DNA of 64,000 nt from Rhodococcus sp. 14-2470-1b (GTDB taxonomy: Bacteria > Actinomycetota > Actinomycetes > Mycobacteriales > Mycobacteriaceae). A program made the position numbers and the translations under genes. The stretch spans positions 248,001-312,000 of the forward strand of contig NZ_NPFY01000011.1 of the NCBI RefSeq assembly GCF_002259415.1, written 5' to 3'. The notes under the pieces were generated by a model. It was given only the letters and a program-made list of their open reading frames with translations. It did no database searches and was not told the origin of the DNA. Every line of letters begins with the position of its first letter. Position 1 is the first letter of the stretch. This document shows positions 1 through 7,441 of this stretch, in pieces.

Positions 1-472
1 GCGAGATGTGGAAGGGCCCGTCGGCCAGCCACCGCTGGACGTCGTTTATCGAGGTGGTGAATTGATCACCCAGCTGCGGCAGCCCTTCGATGAACTGCTC
101 GACGACGAACGTCATGATCCCGGCGACGACGCCGATGCTGGCGATGATGACGACCACGACCGCCGCGGCTCTCGGTACACCGCGTCGTTGCATCCAGTCG
201 ACGAGTGGGAGCAGCATCGCCGACGCCAGCAACGCAAGGCCGAGGGGGATGACCACGGTGTCCAACCGTGCGACGACGTAACAGAACGTGATGAAGCCGG
301 CGAAGATGACCAGCAGTCGCCAGGTCCATTCGGCGCCGATCCGGACGAGAGGATGCACCGAATCGGCAGGAGTGGAGCCTGCGGAATGACCGAGGGGGGC
401 CGCTGTTGGAGGGGGTGCTGGACGGCTGGGAAGTACCTTTGACGCTTCTGCCTGCGGCTCGCGTTCGGTCAC
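1..472 (-). CDS. AI-2E family transporter, N-terminal part (gene runs off the window)
   Basis: Reading the minus strand from a GTG at 472 gives about 157 residues: a proline- and alanine-rich cytoplasmic leader of about 50 residues, then three hydrophobic segments (the first contains WRLLVIFAGFITF, the next VVIPLGLALLASAMLLPL) with the motif LVDWMQRRGVPRAAAV between the second and third. The layout and sequence are those of the AI-2E/PerM/TqsA exporter family, inner-membrane proteins with about eight helices whose substrate is usually unknown. A TAA lies four codons upstream of the GTG, so the start is well bounded. The start is only 16 nt from the divergent cyclase gene and there is no room for a Shine-Dalgarno sequence, so a leaderless transcript is likely. 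The C-terminal half lies outside the window. Confidence 0.85.
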   Translation of the reverse strand, partial: MTEREPQAEASKVLPSRPAPPPTAAPLGHSAGSTPADSVHPLVRIGAEWTWRLLVIFAGFITFCYVVARLDTVVIPLGLALLASAMLLPLVDWMQRRGVPRAAAVVVVIIASIGVVAGIMTFVVEQFIEGLPQLGDQFTTSINDVQRWLADGPFHIS

Positions 473-491
473 CCGGTAAATTTAACCCGTG
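470..491. promoter_or_regulatory. Overlapping divergent leaderless promoters
   Basis: Both strands carry TAAATT followed by exactly six bases and a GTG start codon: plus strand TAAATT at 477-482 with GTG at 489-491, minus strand TAAATT at 484-479 with GTG at 472-470. The two hexamers overlap by four bases around the symmetric core AAATTT. A TANNNT -10 box six bases before a start codon is the usual geometry of actinobacterial leaderless genes. The role is inferred from position; no transcription start has been mapped here. Confidence 0.6.
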
Positions 492-2000
492 CTGGCATCT
501 TTGAGAGCGGTCTCGCTCACCCTGAAGAGTCGCTGGCCTCTCTATATGTTGTCGATGTTGCTGTCGAATCTGTTCGGCGCGGTGTTGGTGTTCGCGTTCG
601 TGCGGTACGGGCTTCCCATCGAGGAGTCGCAGTCGATCGTCGCGGATCGTGTTCGCGATGTGTACGTGTTCGGGGCGTATCTGGTCGCGGCCGGTGCGGT
701 GAGTCTGTATTACGCGGCTCGGACGTTGCGGAGTGTGATTCGGTGGCAGTTGCGCGGTGGGCCGCCGAATCGTAAGGAGCAGATGGCGACGCTGCATGCT
801 CCGCTGCGTCAGGCGATCGTGCATCTTGTCCTGTGGGTGATCGGCGGCGTGCTGTTCGTGCTGCTCACGGTGACGGAGATGCCGTCGCTGGCGGTGGCGG
901 TGATCGTCACGGTGATCATGGCGGCGACGGTGACGTTCGGCTTCACCTACATGCTCGGCGAGAGAATTCTGCGGCCGGTGGCTGCGATGGCTCTCAGTGA
1001 GGGCCGATTCGACCGGACGATGACGCCGGGCGTCGGGACCAGAATGGCGATGACGTGGGGTCTCGGCACGCTGATGCCCGTCATCGGCATCATCTTGCTC
1101 TGCGCGACGCAGTTGACGACGGATCTGGTGTTCTCCACCGATTCGCTCGCCGTCGCGATCATCCTGCTCAGTGTCCTGGCGGTCGGTCAGGCGTTCATTC
1201 TGTCGATGCTGACGGCGAGTCAGATCTCGGATCCCATTCGGCAGCTGCGCCGGGCGATCGAGCGTGTTCAGCGCGGAGACAACGACGTGGAGGTCGACGT
1301 CTTCGACGGCAGCGAGATCGGTCGGCTGCAGGTCGGCTTCAACCGGATGATGGAGGAATCGGCCGAGCGTCGGGTGCTTCGGGAGCTGTTCGGCCAGCAC
1401 GTCGGTGAGGACGTGGCCCGACGCGCATTGCAATTCGGTACCGAATTGGGCGGAGAAACCCGCTTCGTCGCGGTCCTGTTCGTGGACATGGTCGGGTCGA
1501 CGGCCACGGCGTCGGAGCGCCCGCCGAGCGAAGTCGTCGAGCTTCTGAACGAGTTCTTCCGCGTAGTGGTCGACGTGATCGATCAGCACCACGGTTTCGT
1601 CAACAAGTTCATGGGCGACGCTGCCCTCGCGATCTTCGGGGCGCCCCTCGACCGGCCCGACGCTCCGACGGCAGCGCTGGCTGCGGCGCGCGACCTGCGG
1701 TTTGCTCTCGATGACATCGTCGGACTCGACATCGGCATCGGTGTGTCGGCCGGTCTCGCTGTGGCAGGAAACATCGGCGCGAAGGAGCGGTTCGAGTACA
1801 CAGTCATCGGAGACCCGGTCAACGAAGCATCTCGTTTGACTGAATTGTCCAAACTTCGGCCCGGCCGCGTGCTGGCGTCGACGTCCGCTCTGTACTTCGC
1901 GAGTGACGAGGAACAGGAACATTGGGAGCTCGGAGATCAGGTCCAACTACGCGGCAGACGACGCCTCACTCACCTTGCCTGGCCTGTTGAGCACCCATGA
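489..2000 (+). CDS. Membrane-bound class III adenylate cyclase with HAMP domain
   Basis: 503 residues. The N-terminal ~235 residues form several membrane-spanning helices; a HAMP linker follows (about 240-290, SDPIRQLRRAIERV) and then a class III nucleotide cyclase domain (about 320-490). The metal-binding aspartates are visible in FVDMVGST (about 329) and NKFMGDAALAIFG (about 371), with a lysine at the purine-selecting position. The transition-state Asn/Arg lie in GDPVNEASRL (about 441), so the enzyme looks active and should make cAMP from ATP. This architecture matches the Rv1318c/Rv1319c/Rv1320c/Rv3645 group of mycobacteria. The GTG at 489 is chosen because of the adjacent -10 box; the gene is divergent from the AI-2E exporter. 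What the membrane part senses cannot be read from the sequence. Confidence 0.9.
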   Translation: MLASLRAVSLTLKSRWPLYMLSMLLSNLFGAVLVFAFVRYGLPIEESQSIVADRVRDVYVFGAYLVAAGAVSLYYAARTLRSVIRWQLRGGPPNRKEQMATLHAPLRQAIVHLVLWVIGGVLFVLLTVTEMPSLAVAVIVTVIMAATVTFGFTYMLGERILRPVAAMALSEGRFDRTMTPGVGTRMAMTWGLGTLMPVIGIILLCATQLTTDLVFSTDSLAVAIILLSVLAVGQAFILSMLTASQISDPIRQLRRAIERVQRGDNDVEVDVFDGSEIGRLQVGFNRMMEESAERRVLRELFGQHVGEDVARRALQFGTELGGETRFVAVLFVDMVGSTATASERPPSEVVELLNEFFRVVVDVIDQHHGFVNKFMGDAALAIFGAPLDRPDAPTAALAAARDLRFALDDIVGLDIGIGVSAGLAVAGNIGAKERFEYTVIGDPVNEASRLTELSKLRPGRVLASTSALYFASDEEQEHWELGDQVQLRGRRRLTHLAWPVEHP

Positions 2001-2024
2001 ACGTTCGTCTCGTGTGGTTACCCT

Positions 2025-3176
2025 GTGAAGGTGGCCGAACCGAGACCCGAGCACGTAGCCGGCGCTCCTGAGGCAGGCAACCGAGGCCGGAGAAACCGCC
2101 TCCGCTGGCTGAAGTGGATCGCCGGGGTCGCGTTGATCGCTCTTCTCGTCGGCGAGGGCATTTACCTGTGGCCGCGGTTGCACGAGTCCTGGCAGGCGCT
2201 CACCGAGATTCATTGGGGGTGGCTCGCTGCGTGTGTGTTCACCCAGGCCGTGTCGCTGAGCGCGTTCGGTCGGGTGCAGAAGCAGTTGCTTCAGGCAGGT
2301 GGTGTGCGGGTTCGCCAGGCCAAGTCCGTCGCCGTCATCTACGGCAGCACTGCGATGTCCCTGACGCTGCCCGCCGGTCAGGTGTTCTCGACGGCGTTCA
2401 CCTACCGCCAGACCCGACGCTGGGGTGCCAGTCCCGTCGTCGCGTCGTGGCAGCTCGCGATATCGGGTGTCATTGCCGCTGCCGGGCTGGCCGTCCTCGG
2501 CGTCGCGGGGGCGTTGCTCGTCGGCGGGTCCGTCAACACGTTCACGCTGGTGCTTCCGATCGCCGGCGTGCTGGCGATCGTTCTGGCCGTCCGATACGTC
2601 TCGGCGCACCCACGGTCCATTCGCAGTGCCGCACGGTGGGTTCTGCACAAGGTGAACGACTTTCGCAATCAGCCTGCCGACGCCGGGCAGGAGCGGATCG
2701 ACGAGGTCATCGAACAGGTCCAGTCGGTACAGCTCGGTAAGCAGGACGCCGGTCTGACTCTCGGCTGGTCGGCGTTGCATCGTGTCGCCGACGTCGCCTG
2801 CCTTGGTTTCGCATGCTTCGCCGTCGGCTCGGATCCGCGCTTGTCGGGGTTGCTGTTCGCGTTCGCCGCCGCCAAGGCCGTCGGATCGGTCCCGCTCGCT
2901 CCCGGAGGACTCGTCATCGTCGACGCCACCCTGATCGCGTTGCTGACCAGCGCGGCGTCGATCAGCGCCTCGCAGGCCGTGGCTGCGGCGTTCGTCTACC
3001 GCGCCGTCAGCTTCATCCTTGTCGCCGTCGTCGGCTGGATCGTCTTTCTCGTGTTGTTCCGTAAACACCAGCACGAGGATCTGGGGTACGACATCGCGTT
3101 GGAGAAGCAGGAGGCCAAGAACCTTCACCGCGATGCGCAGCCGAAGATCGACAGATCGGATCCGGAACCCGCCTGA
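2025..3176 (+). CDS. Flippase-like membrane protein (LPG synthase TM / UPF0104 family)
   Basis: 383 residues with a basic N-terminus (RRNRLRWLKWIAGVALIALL) followed by about eight hydrophobic segments. Motifs such as SLTLPAGQVFSTAFTYRQ and the closing segment with GSVPLAPGGLVIVDATLIALL are typical of the lysylphosphatidylglycerol-synthase transmembrane domain family (AglD/UPF0104). Members without the synthase domain, like this one, are thought to move lipids or lipid-linked sugars, but the substrate is not predictable. A GTG at 2025 is used; a second GTG at 2031 is equally possible. The gene follows the cyclase by 24 nt in the same direction and ends directly against the convergent methionine aminopeptidase gene. 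Confidence 0.8.
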   Translation: MKVAEPRPEHVAGAPEAGNRGRRNRLRWLKWIAGVALIALLVGEGIYLWPRLHESWQALTEIHWGWLAACVFTQAVSLSAFGRVQKQLLQAGGVRVRQAKSVAVIYGSTAMSLTLPAGQVFSTAFTYRQTRRWGASPVVASWQLAISGVIAAAGLAVLGVAGALLVGGSVNTFTLVLPIAGVLAIVLAVRYVSAHPRSIRSAARWVLHKVNDFRNQPADAGQERIDEVIEQVQSVQLGKQDAGLTLGWSALHRVADVACLGFACFAVGSDPRLSGLLFAFAAAKAVGSVPLAPGGLVIVDATLIALLTSAASISASQAVAAAFVYRAVSFILVAVVGWIVFLVLFRKHQHEDLGYDIALEKQEAKNLHRDAQPKIDRSDPEPA

Positions 3177-3947
3177 TTACCTTGCGAGCGTAAGGATTTC
3201 GACTCCGTCGTCGGTGACGGCGATGGTGTGCTCACTGTGCGCAGTGCGACATCCGGTGGAGCTCTTGAGGGTCCATCCGTCGGTGTCGGTGATCAATTTG
3301 TCGGTATCGGCCATCACCCACGGTTCGAGGGCGAGCAACAGCCCCGGCCTGAGTGCGTATCCGCGGCCCTTGCGGCCGTTGTTGGAGACGTGCGGATCCT
3401 GATGCATCGTCGAACCGATTCCGTGACCGCCGAACTCGGTGTTGACCTTGTAACCCGCACCGGTGAGAACCGATCCGATGGCGTGCGAGATGTCACCCAT
3501 CTTGACCCCTGGGCCCGCAGCCTCGATTCCGGCGGCCAACGCGCGCTCGGTGGCGTCGATCAGCGCGACGCTTTCCGCGGGCTTCGTCTCGCCGACGACG
3601 AAGCTGATGGCGGAGTCCGCGGCGATACCTCCGAGGAGAATTGCCAGGTCGAGCGAGAGCAGGTCGCCGTCGGCGAGGGTGTAGTCGTGAGGGCGGCCGT
3701 GCAGAACAGCGTCGTTGACGCCCGTGCAGATGTAGTGACCGAACGGGCCGCTACCGAAGGACGGCGCGTAGTCGACGTAGCAGGATTCCGCACCGGCCCC
3801 GAGGATCATTTCCTTCGTCCACCGGTCGATGTCGAGCAAGTTGGTGCCGACGACGCTACGACTCTTCATGGTTTGCAGGATCTCGCCGACGAGCGCGCCG
3901 GTCTCACGCGCCAGGGCAACCTGGTTGGGGTTCAGTATCTCGATCAC
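3177..3947 (-). CDS. map: Type I methionine aminopeptidase
   Basis: 256 residues from GTG at 3947. The enzyme removes the initiator methionine from nascent proteins using two metal ions. The pita-bread-fold ligands are visible in order: Asp in SLDLAIL, Asp in AADSAISF, His in FGGHGIG, Glu in LALEPWVM and Glu in SEHTIAV. A TTG at 3971 would add eight residues, but GGAAGGG lies at the right distance before the GTG at 3947 (RBS inside that extension), so 3947 is preferred. It resembles the mapB type of mycobacteria, which also lies near an Rv2864c-like penicillin-binding lipoprotein, as here. The gene is divergent from the YceI gene. Confidence 0.93.
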   Translation of the reverse strand: MIEILNPNQVALARETGALVGEILQTMKSRSVVGTNLLDIDRWTKEMILGAGAESCYVDYAPSFGSGPFGHYICTGVNDAVLHGRPHDYTLADGDLLSLDLAILLGGIAADSAISFVVGETKPAESVALIDATERALAAGIEAAGPGVKMGDISHAIGSVLTGAGYKVNTEFGGHGIGSTMHQDPHVSNNGRKGRGYALRPGLLLALEPWVMADTDKLITDTDGWTLKSSTGCRTAHSEHTIAVTDDGVEILTLAR

Positions 3948-3972
3948 GGTAGCCCTTCCCGAGCGGTCCAAT

Positions 3973-3997
3973 AACTATACCGGCCGAACTATACCGG
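3973..3997. promoter_or_regulatory. Direct repeat AACTATACCGG upstream of map
   Basis: AACTATACCGG occurs at 3973-3983 and again at 3987-3997, a 14-bp period, directly upstream of the methionine aminopeptidase start. It could be a tandem regulator site or contain the promoter. No regulator can be named. Confidence 0.4.
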
Positions 3998-4031
3998 TCC
4001 GGAAATCGAAAAGTATCTGCGGGAATAGATG

Positions 4032-4074
4032 CGGACCGCGGTCCGGTTGTGTAAGATACAACTTGAACCTTCAA
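4032..4074. promoter_or_regulatory. Palindrome cluster and probable promoter of the YceI gene
   Basis: Three adjacent symmetric motifs precede the YceI gene: a perfect 14-bp palindrome CGGACCGCGGTCCG (4032-4045), an inverted repeat GTTGT-N7-ACAAC (4046-4062) that contains a -10-like TAAGAT (4052-4057), and TTGAA-CC-TTCAA (4063-4074). The last resembles MarR-family operators, and its position just after the putative -10 would suit a repressor. Assignment to a regulator is an inference. Confidence 0.5.
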
Positions 4075-4090
4075 CCAAACAGGAGTTGTC

Positions 4091-4642
4091 ATGACCACCG
4101 CCATCGCATTGCCCGAACTGTCCGCAGGCACCTGGAACATCGACCCGGCGCACTCCACCGTCGGATTCTCGGTACGCCACCTCGTCGTCAGCAAGGTCCG
4201 TGGCCGCTTCCAGGCTTTCTCCGGCGCCATCACGGTTGCCGAGGACGGCACCCCTTCGGTCAATGCCGAAATCGACGTCACCTCCATCACCACCGACAAC
4301 GAGCAGCGCGACGGCCACCTCAAGACGGCTGACTTCTTCGAGGTCGAGAAGTACCCCACCGCTACGTTCACCTCCACCTCGGTCAAGGCCGACGGCGGCG
4401 ACTTCGTGGTGACGGGCGACTTCACCCTCCACGGCGTCACCAAGTCCATCGACCTGAAGCTCGAGTTCAACGGCGTCAACCCCGGAATGGGCGCAGGCCC
4501 GGTCGCAGGCTTCGAGGCCAGCACCACCATCAACCGTCGTGACTTCGGCATCTCCATCGACATGCCCCTCGAAGGCGGCGGCGCAGTCGTCGGCGACAAG
4601 ATCGCACTGACCCTCGAGATCGAGGCCGGCCTCGCTGCTTGA
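4091..4642 (+). CDS. YceI family lipid-binding-like protein
   Basis: 183 residues, the usual size of YceI domain proteins. The sequence opens with the hallmark WNIDPAHSTVGFSVRHLVVS and continues with a beta-barrel-like pattern, including FRGRF-type (VRGRFQAF) and DFTLHGVTK motifs. YceI proteins form a lipocalin-like barrel that binds long isoprenoid-type chains; their cellular job is mostly unsettled. No signal peptide is seen, so it is probably cytoplasmic. The start is fixed by AGGAG seven bases upstream of the ATG. The upstream TTGAA-CC-TTCAA palindrome suggests control by a MarR-type regulator. Confidence 0.9.
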   Translation: MTTAIALPELSAGTWNIDPAHSTVGFSVRHLVVSKVRGRFQAFSGAITVAEDGTPSVNAEIDVTSITTDNEQRDGHLKTADFFEVEKYPTATFTSTSVKADGGDFVVTGDFTLHGVTKSIDLKLEFNGVNPGMGAGPVAGFEASTTINRRDFGISIDMPLEGGGAVVGDKIALTLEIEAGLAA

Positions 4643-4714
4643 TGCAGCCCGCCTCTCTCCTCTTCACCTGAGCGCCGGGTGACCTCTTCGGTCGCCCGGT
4701 GCTCTCGTGTGCCC

Positions 4715-4799
4715 GCAGGAACGACCCACTTGGACGGGAGTGGAGCCGGCAGGAACGACCCGTTTGGACGGGAGTGGAGCCGGCAGGAACGACCCATTT
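4715..4799. repeat. 34-bp tandem repeat, 2.5 copies
   Basis: Units begin GCAGGAACGACCC at 4715, 4749 and 4783; the first two are complete 34-bp units that also contain GGACGGGAGTGGAGCCG, and the third stops after 17 bp. The array lies between the YceI and DUF3054 genes. Reading frames run through it on both strands, but they are by-products of the repeat. The third unit ends 6-12 bases before the likely starts of the DUF3054 gene, so it may lie in its promoter. Confidence 0.85.
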
Positions 4800-4810
4800 A
4801 CTCTGTGTGG

Positions 4811-5188
4811 GTGACCAAGCGCAGCCCGATCATTGCCGCCGTCGTCGATCTGATTCTCGTGATCGTGTTCTGCGCGATCGGCCGGCGCAGCCATGACGAG
4901 GCGGGTGCGATCACCGGCCTCGTGCACACTGCGTGGCCGTTCGTGGCGGGTGCCGCGGTCGGCTGGGCTGCTACATGGGCGCTGTATCGAGACAAGTTCG
5001 ACGCCTACCTGATCCTCCCGACGGGAGTCGTCGTCTGGGTGTCGACGGTTGTCGTCGGGATGATTCTCAGGGTGATCAGCGGGCAGGGAACGGCCTTCAG
5101 CTTCGTCGTCGTCGCGGCGACGGTGCTTGCTGTTTTCCTGCTCGGGTGGCGCGCACTCGCGAAGTTGTTACCGACCCCGAAAAACTGA
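4811..5188 (+). CDS. DUF3054 family small membrane protein
   Basis: 125 residues, nearly all of it four hydrophobic helices (first helix IIAAVVDLILVIVFCAIG, then VHTAWPFVAGAAVGWAATW). The motif GRRSHDEAG between helices one and two is characteristic of DUF3054 proteins, integral membrane proteins of unknown function common in actinobacteria. GTG codons at 4805 and 4811 are both possible starts; no convincing Shine-Dalgarno sequence precedes either. A longer reading frame upstream runs through the tandem repeat and is not believed. No operon partner is obvious; the next gene starts 45 nt downstream. Confidence 0.8.
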   Translation: MTKRSPIIAAVVDLILVIVFCAIGRRSHDEAGAITGLVHTAWPFVAGAAVGWAATWALYRDKFDAYLILPTGVVVWVSTVVVGMILRVISGQGTAFSFVVVAATVLAVFLLGWRALAKLLPTPKN

Positions 5189-5233
5189 CCGTATCTCCCC
5201 CAATTCGCCGCCTGAGCATGGGACAGTTCACTA

Positions 5234-6682
5234 ATGGCCGATGTTCAGAGCAAGCAAGACACAGCGTTCTTCGGGCAGCCGTTCGCGCTGGCGAACCTCT
5301 TCGGCGTGGAGATGTGGGAGCGGTTCTCGTTCTACGGGATGCAAGGCATCCTCATCTACTACCTGTACTACTCGGTGGCCGACGGCGGACTCGGAATCGC
5401 CGAGAGTTCGGCGACGTCGATCGTGGGCGCCTACGGCGGCACGGTGTATCTCTCGACCATCCTCGGCGCATGGATCGCAGACAGGCTCCTCGGCTCGGAA
5501 CGCACGCTCTTCTACAGCGCCGTCATGATCATGCTCGGTCACATCGCCCTGGCGCTTCTTCCCGGGTTCCTCGGAGTCGGGGTCGGTCTGGTCCTCGTCG
5601 CATTCGGTAGTGGTGGCCTCAAGGCGAACGCGACGTCCCTCGTCGGCGATCTGTACGACGAGCACGACAATCGTCGCGACGCCGGGTTCTCGCTGTTCTA
5701 CATGGGCATCAATCTCGGTGCATTCGTCGGCCCGCTGCTGACCGGCCTCGCGTGGGACACTGCAGGCTTCCATGCCGGATTCGGCTTGGCTGCAGTCGGT
5801 ATGGCGCTCGGACTGATTCAGTACACCCTCGGCCGCAAACACCTCGGCACTATCGGAGCCACACCTCCCAATCCGCTGCCCAGCGCAGAGCGTGCGCGGT
5901 GGGCGATCATCGCAGTCGTTGCGATCGTTGCCGTCGCACTACTCGCGATCTTCGGCGCACTCACCGCATCGAATCTGTCCGACGTGGTGGTGGGAGTGAC
6001 CGTCGTCGCTGCAATCGGATATTTCGCAATCATTCTCTCCAGCAAGCAGATCACCAAGATCGAGCGTCGCCGCGTCATTTCGTTCATTCCCATGTTCATA
6101 GCGAGCGCGGCGTTCTGGTCACTGTTCCAGCAGCAGTTCACCACCGTCCCGCTCATCGCCGATTCCAAGCTGGACCGCAGCCTGTTCGGCTGGGAGTTCC
6201 CGCCCAACTGGGTGCAGTCGATAAATCCGGTGTTCATCATCATCTTTGCCGGCGTATTCGCGGCCGTCTGGACCAAACTGGGCGACCGCCAACCGTCGAC
6301 GCCTCTGAAATTCGCAGCGGGCGTATCCATCATGGGTCTCGCGTTCCTGGCGTTCGTGCCCTCACTCGCGGGTGCGTCGATGCCGTTGCTGGCGCTCATC
6401 GGCATTCTGTTGCTGTTCACGTTCGCAGAACTCTTCCTGTCGCCGGTCGGACTTTCGTTGTCCACCAAACTCGCTCCCGAGAACTTTCACACGCAGATGG
6501 TCGCGCTGTTCTTCCTGTCCGTTGCGCTCGGCTCGGCCATGGCAGGCACGCTTGCGGGTTACTACGACCAGGACAACCCCGATCCGTTCTTCTACACGGT
6601 CGGCGGTGTGTCCATTGCCGTCGGTGTCGTCCTCGTCGCACTCACGCCGTGGATCAAGAAGATGATGAGCGGAGTTCGCTGA
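5234..6682 (+). CDS. Proton-dependent di/tripeptide transporter (POT/PTR family)
   Basis: 482 residues, about 12-14 membrane helices. The family signatures are present: the proton-coupling motif EMWERFSFYGMQ (E-x-x-E-R-F) near residue 26, GAWIADRLLG after the second helix and the PTR2 signature FSLFYMGINLGAF near residue 155. The late motif GSAMAGTLAGYYDQDN is also typical. It imports small peptides with protons across the cytoplasmic membrane. It stands alone between DUF3054 and the convergent TSUP gene. Confidence 0.92.
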   Translation: MADVQSKQDTAFFGQPFALANLFGVEMWERFSFYGMQGILIYYLYYSVADGGLGIAESSATSIVGAYGGTVYLSTILGAWIADRLLGSERTLFYSAVMIMLGHIALALLPGFLGVGVGLVLVAFGSGGLKANATSLVGDLYDEHDNRRDAGFSLFYMGINLGAFVGPLLTGLAWDTAGFHAGFGLAAVGMALGLIQYTLGRKHLGTIGATPPNPLPSAERARWAIIAVVAIVAVALLAIFGALTASNLSDVVVGVTVVAAIGYFAIILSSKQITKIERRRVISFIPMFIASAAFWSLFQQQFTTVPLIADSKLDRSLFGWEFPPNWVQSINPVFIIIFAGVFAAVWTKLGDRQPSTPLKFAAGVSIMGLAFLAFVPSLAGASMPLLALIGILLLFTFAELFLSPVGLSLSTKLAPENFHTQMVALFFLSVALGSAMAGTLAGYYDQDNPDPFFYTVGGVSIAVGVVLVALTPWIKKMMSGVR

Positions 6683-6692
6683 GCGGAGTTCG

Positions 6693-7430
6693 CTAACCCC
6701 GGTACAGCCACACGGCCAAGCCGAGTCCGAGCACTCCGACGGCGATCCGCAACACCGTCGGCGGGATGACTTTCACCACCGGGGGGCCGCAGTAACCGCC
6801 CGCGAACGCCCCGAGGGCGAGGGCAAGCGCAGCGAGCCAGTGCACGTCACCGGAGAAGACGAAGACCAGGGCCGCAACTGCATTGGCTATACCGAGGAAG
6901 AAGCTCTTCAGAATGCTTGCGCGCCAGATCGAGTCGGACGTGCAGATCAACGCCAGCGCCAGGAAGATCACGCCCGCGCCTGCACCGAAGTAGCCGCCGT
7001 AGATCGCCACGAAAAACAGCGAGACGGGATACAAACGAGGAAATTCGCCTCCGGCAGCGAGCTTTCGAATACGCGGCTGTGCCAGCAATGCGATCGCAGC
7101 GAAAGCAACCAGGAACGGCACGACCGCCTCGAACGAACCCTCGGGCGCGAACAGCAGCAACAGTGCACCCGCTAGCCCACCCGCAGCGGAGATCGCCGCC
7201 AACCGAACGAGTTTCTTTCCGTCCTTGGCGATCTCGCTCGACGCGTTGGTGGTGGCCCCGACTCCGACCGCCACCATCGCCACCGTGTTGGTGACATTCG
7301 CGGCGACCGGCGGTACGCCTGCCATCAACAGCGCCGGATAGGACACCAGTGACGCCAACCCGGTCACGAAACCCACGAGGCCGGCGAAGAAACCGGCGAC
7401 GACGAGTAGTCCGAATTCGAGCAGAGTCAC
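6693..7430 (-). CDS. TSUP (TauE/SafE) family anion exporter
   Basis: 245 residues with about eight hydrophobic segments. The two half-repeats start with GFFAGLVGFVTGLASLVSYPALL and IYGGYFGAGAGVIFLALAL, the paired glycine-rich segments that define the sulfite exporter TauE/SafE family. Such proteins move sulfite, sulfonates or other small organosulfur or organic acids; the substrate is not predictable. The stop lies 10 nt from the convergent POT gene, and the start lies 11 nt downstream of the degenerate penicillin-binding protein gene, so the two may be co-transcribed. A second family member lies at 57032-57766. Confidence 0.85.
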   Translation of the reverse strand: MTLLEFGLLVVAGFFAGLVGFVTGLASLVSYPALLMAGVPPVAANVTNTVAMVAVGVGATTNASSEIAKDGKKLVRLAAISAAGGLAGALLLLFAPEGSFEAVVPFLVAFAAIALLAQPRIRKLAAGGEFPRLYPVSLFFVAIYGGYFGAGAGVIFLALALICTSDSIWRASILKSFFLGIANAVAALVFVFSGDVHWLAALALALGAFAGGYCGPPVVKVIPPTVLRIAVGVLGLGLAVWLYRG

Positions 7431-7441
7431 GAAGGGTAAAG

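Noticed and set aside
66-1946. 626-codon open frame on the minus strand opposite the cyclase gene
   Set aside because: It is antisense to a clear cyclase and rich in Arg, His, Asp and Gln with no domain, the usual by-product of high-GC coding DNA.
4699-4896. Small reading frames through the 34-bp tandem repeat
   Set aside because: Their sequence is dictated by the repeat, and they exist in several frames on both strands.
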